A stretch of DNA of 64,000 nt from Haematobacter genomosp. 1. GTDB lineage: Bacteria; Pseudomonadota; Alphaproteobacteria; Rhodobacterales; Rhodobacteraceae. The position numbers were made by a program, and so were the translations under genes. Below the pieces are notes generated by a model. The model was not told where the DNA came from. It saw nothing but the letters and a program-made list of their open reading frames with translations, and ran no database searches. Location of the stretch: the NCBI RefSeq assembly GCF_002196855.1, contig NZ_NIPW01000028.1, positions 1-64,000 of the forward strand. The letters are read 5' to 3'. This document shows positions 8,631-17,057 of the stretch, in pieces. Each line of letters begins with the position of its first letter. The first letter of the stretch is position 1.

Positions 8631-9462
8631 GGCGTGCCTTTCCGATATAGGCTTCGACCACTTTCGGATCGGCGATCGCCTCGCGTGCCGGACCCTGGGC
8701 GATCTCGGTGCCGTTGGACAGGACGAGCACCCGGTCGCAGATCGCGGTGATCACGTCCATGTGGTGCTCGATGATGAGAACCGTCAGGCCCAGCGCCTCC
8801 TGAGCATCGAGGATGAAGCGGACCATGTATTCCTTCTCCTCCTGGTTCATGCCCGCCATGGGCTCGTCCAGGACCAGAAGCCGCGGCTCCGCACAAAGGG
8901 CGCGTGCCAGTTCCACCCGCTTCTGAAGGCCGAGCGGGATGACATCCACATGCTCGTCCCGCGCGCTTTCGAGTTGCAGAAGATCGATGACCTCCTCCAC
9001 CTTGCGGCGATGCGCGACCTCTTCCTTACGCGCCCACCACGGGTAGAAGAACGAGGCCAGCGGATTGGGCTTCATGTAGATGTGCCGGCCCATCAGGATG
9101 TTGTCGAGCACGCTCATCCCGTGAAACAGCGCGACGTTCTGAAAGGTCCGCGCCACCCCCATACCGGCGATACGATAGGGTTTCAGGCCGTTAATCTGCC
9201 TGCCCTCAAGCGTGATCGTGCCTTCCTGCGGCGGATAGAACCCGGTGATCGCATTGACGAGGGTCGTCTTGCCCGAGCCATTCGGACCGACCAACCCGAA
9301 GATTTCACCCTGCCGCACCGCGACCGAGACATCCGTCAGCGCCTTCACCCCACCGAAACGGCGGCTCACGTTGTCGCAGACCAGCACAGCTTCCGCCGGT
9401 GCGACCGCTTCCGCCGGTGTTACCGCTTCCGCCGGTGCGACGGCAGGTGAAGCCCCCGTCAC
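8620..9462 (-). CDS. livG: ABC importer ATPase, LivG family, with repeat-containing N-terminus (280 aa)
   Basis: The second ATPase of the liv-like importer. Walker A GPNGSGKTT, the LivG-type ARTFQNVALFHGMSVLDN segment, the degenerate signature PLGLQKRVELARAL, Walker B LLVLDEPMAGM and the switch His in IEHHMDV are all present. I place the start at GTG 9462 because it overlaps the stop of a short leader ORF as GTGA, the classic coupling arrangement. An ATG at 9579 has only a poor site and atypical codons after it, and a GTG at 9387 would give the usual family length of 255. With the 9462 start, the first 25 residues contain three PAEAV repeats encoded by an 18-bp tandem repeat. Confidence 0.85.
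   Translation of the reverse strand: MTGASPAVAPAEAVTPAEAVAPAEAVLVCDNVSRRFGGVKALTDVSVAVRQGEIFGLVGPNGSGKTTLVNAITGFYPPQEGTITLEGRQINGLKPYRIAGMGVARTFQNVALFHGMSVLDNILMGRHIYMKPNPLASFFYPWWARKEEVAHRRKVEEVIDLLQLESARDEHVDVIPLGLQKRVELARALCAEPRLLVLDEPMAGMNQEEKEYMVRFILDAQEALGLTVLIIEHHMDVITAICDRVLVLSNGTEIAQGPAREAIADPKVVEAYIGKARHAA
9389..9442. repeat. 18-bp tandem repeat, three copies, within livG
   Basis: Three consecutive 18-bp units (9389-9406, 9407-9424, 9425-9442), plus-strand consensus GCTTCCGCCGGTGCGACC, differ at only a few bases. Read on the minus strand they encode repeated PAEAV units ahead of the ABC domain of LivG. The repeat lies outside any conserved fold and is probably prone to slippage in whole 6-residue steps without breaking the frame. 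Confidence 0.85.
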
Positions 9463-9539
9463 GCGCGCGGCCCGTTGAGCAATGTGAAATGACGCAGCGG
9501 CGACTGCGCGTGAAGCGCGGCCCGACGATCCTCCCGCAT
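9459..9539 (-). CDS. Short leader ORF (26 aa) coupled to livG
   Basis: A 26-codon frame with the strongest ribosome binding site in this leader: GGGAGG, 7 nt before ATG 9539. The peptide starts MREDRRAALH and ends GPRA. Its TGA at 9461-9459 overlaps the livG GTG at 9462-9460 as GTGA. Third codon positions are mostly G or C, unlike the alternative upstream extension of livG. It may be a genuine small protein or, more likely, a leader that delivers ribosomes to the weak livG start. Nothing in its residues (no run of one amino acid) suggests classical attenuation. Confidence 0.5.
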   Translation of the reverse strand: MREDRRAALHAQSPLRHFTLLNGPRA

Positions 9540-9661
9540 TCCCGTTCCTCCCAAAACAGGTCCGGCATGCCTTAGGCATTTTCCGGCAATTTGGAGGTTA
9601 GCATGATTCTGATTTCTGGTAATATGAAAATAATCGTAAATATCTTTCAGGATATCGGAAA

Positions 9662-10564
9662 GTGCATCCCAATCTGGTCGATCACCTGACCGCTTTCATC
9701 GCCGTGATAGAAACGGGCAGCCAATCGGCCGCCGGGCGCGCCTTGCGGCGGCCGGTTTCCTCCATCAACTACTCGCTCGCCCAACTGGAGACACAGTGCG
9801 GTTTTCCCCTCATCGAGCGCGCCCAGCGCCCCGCCACGCTGACGGAACAGGGCCGCGCGCTCTTTGCCGAGGCGAAATCGGTGGTGGAGCGGGCGCGGCG
9901 TTTCACTTCGCACGCCGCCTCTCTGGAGCAGGGGCTGGAGACGCGCATAAGGGTGGCGGTGGATGTGCTTTTCCCACGCGCCCGGCTGACGCAGGCTTTG
10001 GGCCGGTTCGCGGATCTGCATCCCCGGGCCACCTTTCAGTTCTTCAACTCATCGCTCGCGACATTGTGGGACGATCTCCGCGGGGGGCGCTTCGACATGG
10101 CCTTCTCTCTCGCCGCAGCCATTCCGCTGGACATGGAAGCTCGCTCCTTCGCGATAGAGACGTTGTCGCCCGTCTGCGCGATGACGCACCCGCTCGCGGC
10201 GCTTCCCCTGCCGCTCGCCGCCCGCGCCTTCGACCGGGAGCGCCAGATCTATTATGTCGGCGCGCCGGAGATCGACATGGAACGGGTGGGCCGGGTCTTC
10301 TCCACCGATGTCTGGACGGTGAATGATGTCGAGCAGATCCGGCAGATCGTCCTTTTGGGTCTCGGCTGGTGTTTCGCGGCCTCCGGCACCTTCGAGGACG
10401 AGGTCCGGTCGGGGCGCATCCGGCGGCTGACCTGTGCGGATGCGCAGTTCCATCCGGCCCGCACCATCGTCGCCGCCTGGCCGGTCGAACGCCGCCCCGG
10501 CCCGCTGGGACGTGCGCTGATCGACACGATGTCGGAGGTGATGGCCGAACAGGATGGAGCATGA
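9662..10564 (+). CDS. LysR-family transcriptional regulator (300 aa)
   Basis: LysR-type regulator. The N-terminal winged helix-turn-helix occupies about residues 4-62 (LTAFIAVIETGSQSAAGRAL, then VSSINYSLAQLETQCGFPLIER), followed by a linker helix and a type 2 periplasmic-binding-like effector domain to the end. The start is GTG 9662 with AGGA about 9 nt upstream. It is transcribed divergently from the liv-like operon across a 122-bp AT-rich gap and lies 74 bp upstream of the aldolase-deoC-ALDH16 genes on its own strand. It could therefore control either cluster. The effector is unknown. Confidence 0.92.
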   Translation: MHPNLVDHLTAFIAVIETGSQSAAGRALRRPVSSINYSLAQLETQCGFPLIERAQRPATLTEQGRALFAEAKSVVERARRFTSHAASLEQGLETRIRVAVDVLFPRARLTQALGRFADLHPRATFQFFNSSLATLWDDLRGGRFDMAFSLAAAIPLDMEARSFAIETLSPVCAMTHPLAALPLPLAARAFDRERQIYYVGAPEIDMERVGRVFSTDVWTVNDVEQIRQIVLLGLGWCFAASGTFEDEVRSGRIRRLTCADAQFHPARTIVAAWPVERRPGPLGRALIDTMSEVMAEQDGA

Positions 10565-10638
10565 GCGGGCAGAACTTCCGCTTGAACCCACGACAAGGCC
10601 CGCGCTACGCCTTAGGCGAAGCAACGAAGGCACAAGCC

Positions 10639-11421
10639 ATGACACAGACGCTCCCCTCCCTCTCACTCATTGCCGAAGAACGGGGGACAGTCCTTCTGGG
10701 CTGGTCGGAGATCGCCGCTCCTGCCGTGGTGGGGCTGATGGCGCGTTCGGGTTACGACGCGGTTCTGATAGACCTTCAGCACGGTCAGCACGATATCGCC
10801 AGCATGCGGGACAGCATCACCGAGGCGACGCTCGCACAGACCCCCGCCCTGGTCCGGGTTCCGGTACGGGACTGGGCGATGGCGGCCCGCGCGCTTGATC
10901 TCGGCGCGGCGGGGATCGTGGCTCCGATGATAAACTCGGCGGAAGATGCCGCCGCCTTTGCCGCGGAGATCAAGTATCCCCCGCTCGGGCGCAGAAGCTG
11001 GGGTCCGGGGCGGGCGCTTCAGGCGCACGGCATGACCCCCGCCGATTACTTCGGCAAAGCCAACGCTTCGACCGCCGCCATTGCCATGTGCGAGACGCGG
11101 GAAGCTCTCGCAGTGCTGGACGATATCCTGTCTGTGCCGGGTATCGACGGCATCCTTGTCGGCCCGGCCGACCTGTCGATCGCGCTTTCCAACGGGACCA
11201 TCGAACCGGAGGGCACGGCCGTGCGAGAGGCGATGCGGGAGATCGCGCGGCGCACGCGGGCGCGGGGCAAGCTCGCCTGTGCCTTTGGCGGCCGGGCGGA
11301 ACGCGCGGCGGAGCTTATCGCCGAAGGCTATCAGGTCGTCTCCGTCGGGCATGATACCTTCACCCTTGCCAATGCCTTTGCCAGCACGGTGGACGGGTTG
11401 AAGCAGAAGATCGCCCGCTGA
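10639..11421 (+). CDS. HpcH/HpaI-family class II aldolase (260 aa)
   Basis: Divalent-metal pyruvate aldolase related to 4-hydroxy-2-oxoheptanedioate aldolase. Family catalytic and metal residues are in place: His49 in DLQHGQ, Arg73 in RVP, Glu152 in CETREAL and Asp178 in GPADLS. The ATG at 10639 has GAAGG 8 nt upstream. The family cleaves or forms carbon bonds between pyruvate-type enolates and aldehydes. It is the first of three closely spaced genes (27 nt to deoC, then 12 nt to the ALDH16-like gene), which suggests a shared role in sugar-acid or aldehyde metabolism. The in vivo substrate is not readable. Confidence 0.9.
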   Translation: MTQTLPSLSLIAEERGTVLLGWSEIAAPAVVGLMARSGYDAVLIDLQHGQHDIASMRDSITEATLAQTPALVRVPVRDWAMAARALDLGAAGIVAPMINSAEDAAAFAAEIKYPPLGRRSWGPGRALQAHGMTPADYFGKANASTAAIAMCETREALAVLDDILSVPGIDGILVGPADLSIALSNGTIEPEGTAVREAMREIARRTRARGKLACAFGGRAERAAELIAEGYQVVSVGHDTFTLANAFASTVDGLKQKIAR

Positions 11422-11448
11422 CGAAAGCGGAACGGGAAAGGAGCGGCG

Positions 11449-12459
11449 ATGGAGCAGGAGCGTATCGGACGGCACCGCACAGGGCTGCCCGCCCGCCTCG
11501 CCGCCTTTCTGCCAGCGCCGCCCCGAAATCCCGGCACCCCACTCAACCCGCGGCTTTTCGAGGAGCGGACGGTGGACACCACGGCGGCGGAACGGGATGC
11601 GCCGCGTATCGCCAGAAATCGCGCGCTTTCCGGAGAGAACAGGGTGGCGTGGCTGTTGAATGCGATCCGCTGCATGGACCTCACCACCCTCGCCGGTGAC
11701 GATACGGCGGAGCGCGTTGCACGGCTTTGCGACAAGGCCCGGCGGCCGCTCCCCCCCGCGATCCGCGATGCGCTGGGGGTCGAGGGGCTGACCACGGGCG
11801 CTGTCTGCGTTTACCCGACGATGGTGCCCCACGCCGTCCGCTCCCTGCAGGGTTCGGGCATTCCAGTGGCCTCGGTCGCGACGGGCTTCCCGGCCGGGCT
11901 GATGCCGCTCCGCCTCCGCCTGGAGGAGATCCGCTATGCCGTGGCGGAGGGTGCTGCGGAGATAGACATCGTCATCACGCGGGAATGGGCGCTGAAGGGC
12001 GCCTGGGGCGCGCTCCATGACGAAATCGCGGCGATGCGGGAGGCATGTGGCGCGGCGCATCTGAAGGCGATCCTTGCCACCGGCGAACTGGGCGACCTCT
12101 CCCGTGTCTATCAGGCTTCCATGGTGGCCATGCAGGCCGGGGCGGATTTCATCAAGACATCGACCGGCAAGGAGACGGTGAACGCCACGTTGCCGGTGAG
12201 CTTGGTGATGATGCACGCGATCCGCGATTACCATGATGCGACGGGCCATGCCGTGGGTTTCAAGCCGGCCGGTGGCCTGAGAAGCGCGGAAGACGCCCTC
12301 GACTGGCAGATCCTGATGCGGGAGGAGCTGGGCCGCGCCTGGCTGGAGCCGCATCTTTTCCGCATCGGCGCCTCGTCCCTCCTGGCGGGAATCGAGCGTC
12401 AACTTGAACAACACGTGACGGGTCGGGGCACAGCCGACTGGCGTCAGGGCATCGCCTGA
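11449..12459 (+). CDS. deoC: Deoxyribose-phosphate aldolase (336 aa)
   Basis: Class I aldolase that splits 2-deoxyribose-5-phosphate into glyceraldehyde-3-phosphate and acetaldehyde. The Schiff-base lysine is Lys236 in ADFIKTSTGK. The second active-site lysine is Lys272 in GFKPAGG, and Asp173 of AEIDIVI completes the relay. AAAGGAG lies 5 nt before the ATG. At 336 residues it is longer than the E. coli enzyme (259) because of an N-terminal extension of about 60 residues, which is common in alphaproteobacterial forms. The gene downstream is where an acetaldehyde-oxidising dehydrogenase would normally sit, but that protein looks catalytically dead. Confidence 0.95.
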   Translation: MEQERIGRHRTGLPARLAAFLPAPPRNPGTPLNPRLFEERTVDTTAAERDAPRIARNRALSGENRVAWLLNAIRCMDLTTLAGDDTAERVARLCDKARRPLPPAIRDALGVEGLTTGAVCVYPTMVPHAVRSLQGSGIPVASVATGFPAGLMPLRLRLEEIRYAVAEGAAEIDIVITREWALKGAWGALHDEIAAMREACGAAHLKAILATGELGDLSRVYQASMVAMQAGADFIKTSTGKETVNATLPVSLVMMHAIRDYHDATGHAVGFKPAGGLRSAEDALDWQILMREELGRAWLEPHLFRIGASSLLAGIERQLEQHVTGRGTADWRQGIA

Positions 12460-12471
12460 GGGGGAAGCAGG

Positions 12472-14679
12472 ATGACCGGCCTTACCGATCTCATGACGGA
12501 TCTGGATTACAGCCCTGTGGTGGAAGATCCGGCACCTGCCCGCCGCTGGCTCTCAAGCCACGGAAATCGGCTTGGCGCCTTTGTCGATGGCAGGTTCGCC
12601 CCGCCGGGCGCGGACCTTCCGGTCATCACCGCGCTCGACGGGGCGATGATCGCTCATGCAACCGAGACGACGGTCGAGGAAGGTCTGCGGGCGCTGCGGG
12701 TCGCGCGCCGTGCGGGGAAACGCTGGGCCGCACTCGCCCCCTGGGAGCGGACGGACCATCTTTTGTCCTTCGCGCGGAGGGTGGAGGAGAACCGCACCCT
12801 GCTGACCCTGCTTTCGGTGCTGGAGACCGGCCGCCCCATCACGCGGGTGCAGGAGGAGATCGCCGCGCTTCCCGGCCGGCTCCGCGCGGCTGCAACGGCC
12901 CCGTCCGACGCCCCGCTGGGTGTGGGGTTGATGCTCCTTTCGGCCGATACGGGGCTTGGCGACATAGCGCATGACCTTGCGGCGGCACTGGCGGCGGGAA
13001 ATGCGCTCGTGCTGAAACCGGCGCCGAAGACCCCCCTGACCGCCCTCGCCCTTGCCGACATTGCAGCGGAGGGCGGGCTCCCGCGCGGTTTGTTGAACGT
13101 CGTGAGCGGCGGGGCTCCGCTGGGCACCGCGCTGGCGCAAAGCGAAATCCCGGGGCGGATCGTCCTTTTCGGCAGTGAAGAGGCCGGGCGCTCGCTGCTC
13201 AGAGAGACGGCGGGTCTGCACAAGTCGCTGGCGCTTCGCCTCGGCGGAACGCCGGTGTTCATCGTCTTCGGCGATGCCGATCCCGATGCAGCGATCGAGG
13301 CGATCGTTGCAGGTTTCGGCAGGCATGGCGCGCGGGTGCTGATCGCGGCGGACATGGCGGCGCGGTTCGAGACACTGCTGCTGCGACGGTTCGAGCGGCT
13401 CCGCACCGGCAACCCGCTGGCGCGCGGCAACGACCTAGGGGCGCTCCGCTCTGCGGCAACAGCGCGGCTCGCGCAACTCCTGTCCACCGCCTCGGCGGAG
13501 GGGCTGGAGATTGTCCGCGGGCGCGCGGCAGAAGGCGGCGTTGCGCCCGAGCTGATCCGGGCGGTATCGCCCGCCTCCGCACTCTGGGACGCGTCGATCC
13601 CCGGCCCGGTCGCGATCACCGCGACTTTCCGCTCGGTGGAGGAGGCGGTGGCGCTTGCGAACAACAGCCGTTTCGCCGCGCCCGTATCCGTCTGGAGCGG
13701 CAGCGGTGGAAGAGCCCTGCAGCTCGCGCTCCAACTCCGCTCGGGCAGCATCGCGGTAAATGCACCGGTCGAAGCCAGCGCGCCACCGCGGGCCGACAGC
13801 GGCTTCGGCGGTTGGTCGCTTGCGGACTGGTCGCGGCCGGAGGTGCCATCGCGCGGACGCCCGGAGCGGGCCTCGGCTCCGCCGCAGGCGATCCCGGTGA
13901 ACAGCGGCGCCCGGCTGGTGATCGGAGGCGTGGCCCGGCCACCCGCAGGCGGCGAAGGCTATGCGGCGGAAGCCGGCGTGGCACCGCTCGGCTCTGCCAA
14001 AGACGTGGCGGCCGCCATCGAAAGCGCCCAGAAGGCCTCCGCTTGGAGCCGCCTCCCCCCGGCGGAGCGTGCGCGCATCCTGCACCTCGGCGCGGAGCGG
14101 TTCTCCCGCGAGGCGGGGCGCATTGCGGGCACCACCGCTCGGGAGGCGCTGGGGCCAGCGATCGACCGCTTCCGAAACGCCGCCCTGCCCCTCAGCACGG
14201 GCGAGAGCCTGATCGGAGCGGAACGGCTGATACTGAGCCAGCCGGACCCTTTCGGCATCGTCGCTCTTGCCTGCCCGGCAGATGCGCCGCTGATGGCGCC
14301 GCTTTCGCTCCTGCTGCCGCTCCTTGCCCGGGGCAACCGTGTGGTCATGCTGCCCTCCCCCCGCGATCCGCAACCTGCCATCGGGCTGGCCCTGCTTCTG
14401 TCTTCGGCCGGGCTGCCGCCGGGCACGGTCAGCGTCGTGAGCGGGAACCGGGATGCGCTGTTTCCCTCTCTCGCAGGGCACGACGCGGTCGATGCGGTCT
14501 GGTGCTTCGGAACGTCGGAACTGGCGAAGGTTGCGGAGGAAATGGCGTCTCTCTCGCTGAAACCGGTGCTCGCACGGGATGGAGGTCGCATCGACTGGTC
14601 CAGCAGGGAGATGGAGGGGGGCTGGCTCCTTCATGCGGCCCGGCGTGAAAGGTGCATCAGCCTTCCAACCCGGCCCTGA
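12472..14679 (+). CDS. ALDH16-like two-module aldehyde dehydrogenase homologue, probably non-catalytic (735 aa)
   Basis: Two aldehyde dehydrogenase modules in tandem, the architecture of the ALDH16 family. Module 1 spans about residues 15-465 and the shorter module 2 about 480-720. Module 1 keeps the fold landmarks (AAGNALVLKPAPKTPL, GLPRGLLNVVSG, VALANNSRFAAPVSVW) but not the chemistry. The segment aligning with the cysteine motif GQxC reads GRHGARV at 283-289, and no cysteine occurs anywhere in module 1. The LELGGK glutamate motif reads LRLGG, and the PWNFP motif is lost. It lies 12 nt after deoC, so it was probably once the partner that oxidises acetaldehyde; a scaffolding or regulatory role is inference. 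Alternative: a decaying gene, although the frame is intact over 2.2 kb. Confidence 0.82.
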   Translation: MTGLTDLMTDLDYSPVVEDPAPARRWLSSHGNRLGAFVDGRFAPPGADLPVITALDGAMIAHATETTVEEGLRALRVARRAGKRWAALAPWERTDHLLSFARRVEENRTLLTLLSVLETGRPITRVQEEIAALPGRLRAAATAPSDAPLGVGLMLLSADTGLGDIAHDLAAALAAGNALVLKPAPKTPLTALALADIAAEGGLPRGLLNVVSGGAPLGTALAQSEIPGRIVLFGSEEAGRSLLRETAGLHKSLALRLGGTPVFIVFGDADPDAAIEAIVAGFGRHGARVLIAADMAARFETLLLRRFERLRTGNPLARGNDLGALRSAATARLAQLLSTASAEGLEIVRGRAAEGGVAPELIRAVSPASALWDASIPGPVAITATFRSVEEAVALANNSRFAAPVSVWSGSGGRALQLALQLRSGSIAVNAPVEASAPPRADSGFGGWSLADWSRPEVPSRGRPERASAPPQAIPVNSGARLVIGGVARPPAGGEGYAAEAGVAPLGSAKDVAAAIESAQKASAWSRLPPAERARILHLGAERFSREAGRIAGTTAREALGPAIDRFRNAALPLSTGESLIGAERLILSQPDPFGIVALACPADAPLMAPLSLLLPLLARGNRVVMLPSPRDPQPAIGLALLLSSAGLPPGTVSVVSGNRDALFPSLAGHDAVDAVWCFGTSELAKVAEEMASLSLKPVLARDGGRIDWSSREMEGGWLLHAARRERCISLPTRP

Positions 14680-14782
14680 TCCGCCTTAGGGCTGAATTCT
14701 GCCGCGAACCCTTTTCTTCCGGCCCAAAACGCCTATTGTCTGGTTCCACCGCCGCCCCGTCGGGCAAGGGAGAAAAGAACGG

Positions 14783-15340
14783 ATGCACGACACGATAGAC
14801 TACGGTCGCCTCATGCACGAACAGATGCGGGGCCTGATCCGTCAGGTGCTTCAGCAGGTGGCGGACGAAGGTCTTCCCGGAGAGCATCACTTCTTCATCA
14901 GCTTCGACACCACCCATCCGGAGGTGGAGCTGGCCGACTGGCTCCGCGCGCGCTACCCGGAGGAGATCACCGTCGTCATCCAGCACTGGTACGAAGATCT
15001 GGAGGTGGACGAGGACGGGTTCGGCATCACCCTGAACTTCGGGGATCAGCCGGAGCGGCTCTATGTGCCCTTCGACGCGCTTCTGACCTTTGTCGATCCT
15101 TCGGTGGAGTTCGGGCTGCGCTTTGAAAGCCAGGTGGCCGATGACGAGGAACTGGATGATCTCGAAGAACATGGCATGGGAGATGACGACACCGACCCGG
15201 ATGGGTCGGGCGGCAGCTCCAATGGCGGTTCGGGAGAGGTCGTCAGTCTCGACAAATTCCGCAGTAGCCCCGAACCGGGGATCCCCTTGCAGGGATCACC
15301 CGGGGAAGCCTCGATCAGCCCGCCGGGATCGGCGGGTTGA
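14783..15340 (+). CDS. sspB: SspB-family ClpXP adaptor (185 aa)
   Basis: Alphaproteobacterial SspB homologue, which tethers ssrA-tagged and other substrates to the ClpXP protease. The substrate-binding fold covers about residues 10-115 (HHFFISFDTTHPEVELADWLRAR cut by short loops; PFDALLTFVDPSVEFGL). An acidic, glycine-rich flexible linker follows (about 118-150), then the ClpX-docking motif EVVSLDKFR at 152-160. In most relatives the docking motif is at or very near the C-terminus; here 25 further residues follow, and their coding DNA overlaps the convergent amidohydrolase gene by 26 bp. GGAGAAAAG precedes the ATG. Confidence 0.9.
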   Translation: MHDTIDYGRLMHEQMRGLIRQVLQQVADEGLPGEHHFFISFDTTHPEVELADWLRARYPEEITVVIQHWYEDLEVDEDGFGITLNFGDQPERLYVPFDALLTFVDPSVEFGLRFESQVADDEELDDLEEHGMGDDDTDPDGSGGSSNGGSGEVVSLDKFRSSPEPGIPLQGSPGEASISPPGSAG

Positions 15341-16733
15341 CCTCCGGGGGCAGCGGGCAGACATAGGGTTCCCGCTTCAGCATCAGCCGATGTTCCTCCT
15401 GCGCGGCGGCCAAAGCGGCGGGATCGGCAATGAGATCCTGCGCCGTTGCCGCCATGATCTTCGCCGCCAGCTCCATTCCCTTGTGGGCAGCGGGCGACTT
15501 TCCCTGCGCCGTCAGCTGCCAGCTATGGAATGGCGTGCCGATCGCGCATGTGGCGACCCAGGCCTGTACCGTCGGAACGGCCCAGGACACATCGCCCACA
15601 TCCGTGGAGCCTTGCCCCCCCGGCAGCGCCGCGCCGAGCGGTGCGACGAAGTCGCAAAGCGGCAGATCGGCGTCGAGCGGGCGCTGTAACCGGCGAAAGG
15701 TCTCCGAAATATGCGTGGGCGTCAGCGTGGACCGGATCGCCTGCGCGAAAGCCCGGTCCGCGTCGTCGTAGGACACGGGACCAAGCCGATCCATATGGGC
15801 CTGCATCAGCCTGTCCAGCACGCTGTTGCCGAGCAGGTTGGAGACGGCGCTGACCACCTGTTCGGAAACGGTTGTCTCCGTCATGAGCGCCGCACCCTGC
15901 GCGATCTTGCGCACGCGCGCCACGAGATCCAGAAGCTCCCGGTTGGTCTGAGCACGGATAAGCTGGCGCACCGTCGCCTTCGCCTGCACCACGTTGGGCG
16001 CGACCCCACCGGCATCGAGATACGCATAATGCACCCGCGCCCCGTCCGGCATGTGCTCCCGCATGTAGTTCACGCCGACATTCATCAGCTCCACCGCATC
16101 GAGCGCCGACCGGCCCAGATCCGGCGCCGCAGCAGCGTGGGACGCGCGCCCGTTGAAGGTGAAATCGATCCGGGTATTCGCCAGGCTGTTGGCCTCGAAC
16201 ACGCCATTATAATCGGAGGGATGCCAGGAGATCGCCGCATCCACGTCATCGAACAGGCCCGCGCGAACCATGAATGTCTTGGCAGCACCACCCTCCTCGG
16301 CCGGACAGCCGTAGTAGCGGATGCGCCCCGGCGTACCCGTCCGCTCCAGCCAGTCCTTCACCGCAGCCGCCGCCATAAGAGCCGCCGAACCGAGAAGATT
16401 GTGCCCGCATCCATGACCGGCGCCGTCAAACTCCGTCGTGGGCTGCGGCTCTGCCACGCCGGGTTCCTGGCCCAGTGCCGGAAGCGCGTCATATTCACCG
16501 AGAATCGCAATCACCGGGCCACCAGCGCCCGCTTCTCCCATCACCGCCGTCGGAATACCTGCAAGATCACGCGTGACGCGGAAGCCCTCTGCCTCCATCT
16601 GCGCCAGATGCGCTTCGACGGAGCGGCGTTCGGTATAGGCGATCTCCGGCGTGTCAAACACCCGATCGGCCAAGGCTACGTAAGGCGCCCGCCGCTGCTC
16701 CACCAGATCCCAGATCTCTGCGCTGTTCTTCAT
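15315..16733 (-). CDS. M20-family amidohydrolase, AbgB-like (472 aa)
   Basis: Metallo-amidohydrolase of the M20D group, closest in layout to the AbgB subunit of p-aminobenzoyl-glutamate hydrolase and related N-acyl amino acid hydrolases. Metal-site motifs are visible: GEYDALP at residues 79-85, GHGCGHN at 106-112, PAEEGG near 144 and a late SWAVPTVQAW region with H near the end. The dimerisation lid contains SHAAAAPDLGRSALDA. There is no signal peptide, so it should be cytoplasmic. No AbgA or AbgT homologue is nearby, so the substrate is uncertain. Confidence 0.88.
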   Translation of the reverse strand: MKNSAEIWDLVEQRRAPYVALADRVFDTPEIAYTERRSVEAHLAQMEAEGFRVTRDLAGIPTAVMGEAGAGGPVIAILGEYDALPALGQEPGVAEPQPTTEFDGAGHGCGHNLLGSAALMAAAAVKDWLERTGTPGRIRYYGCPAEEGGAAKTFMVRAGLFDDVDAAISWHPSDYNGVFEANSLANTRIDFTFNGRASHAAAAPDLGRSALDAVELMNVGVNYMREHMPDGARVHYAYLDAGGVAPNVVQAKATVRQLIRAQTNRELLDLVARVRKIAQGAALMTETTVSEQVVSAVSNLLGNSVLDRLMQAHMDRLGPVSYDDADRAFAQAIRSTLTPTHISETFRRLQRPLDADLPLCDFVAPLGAALPGGQGSTDVGDVSWAVPTVQAWVATCAIGTPFHSWQLTAQGKSPAAHKGMELAAKIMAATAQDLIADPAALAAAQEEHRLMLKREPYVCPLPPEVNPPIPAG

Positions 16734-16849
16734 TCCATGCCCCTGTCGTTTGGCTCATAAAGCGGAAACGGCGAACGGGACGCAACACTCTTCTTCCTTC
16801 GGCAAGTGCCGCCTTTTCAACACGTTATGATGAAGAGGGGAGAAGAGAG

Positions 16850-16926
16850 TGGCGCGGTTGACGGGGCTCGAACCCGCGACCCCCGGCGTGACAGGCCGGT
16901 ACTCTAACCAACTGAGCTACAACCGC
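16850..16926 (-). tRNA. tRNA-Asp(GTC)
   Basis: The minus-strand cloverleaf has acceptor GCGGTTG/CAACCGC, anticodon stem CCGGC/GCCGG, loop CTGTCAC with GTC at 34-36, a T-arm with GTTCGAGCC, discriminator G and encoded CCA. Discriminator G73 and the GTC anticodon are the aspartate identity elements. Confidence 0.96.
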
Positions 16927-17057
16927 GCATCTCTTTTTCGCCCGATCCCGTCGGGCGTGGGGGTCTAATAGGCAACGCCGCGGGTGGCGTCAAGCGCATT
17001 GCGCAAGGAAAAATAGATCGCATGGAAAAACTTTTGCCCACGTCCCGTCAGGAGCCC

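Noticed and set aside
10663-12414. 583-codon open frame on the minus strand
   Set aside because: Antisense to the HpaI-type aldolase and deoC, whose active-site residues are intact.
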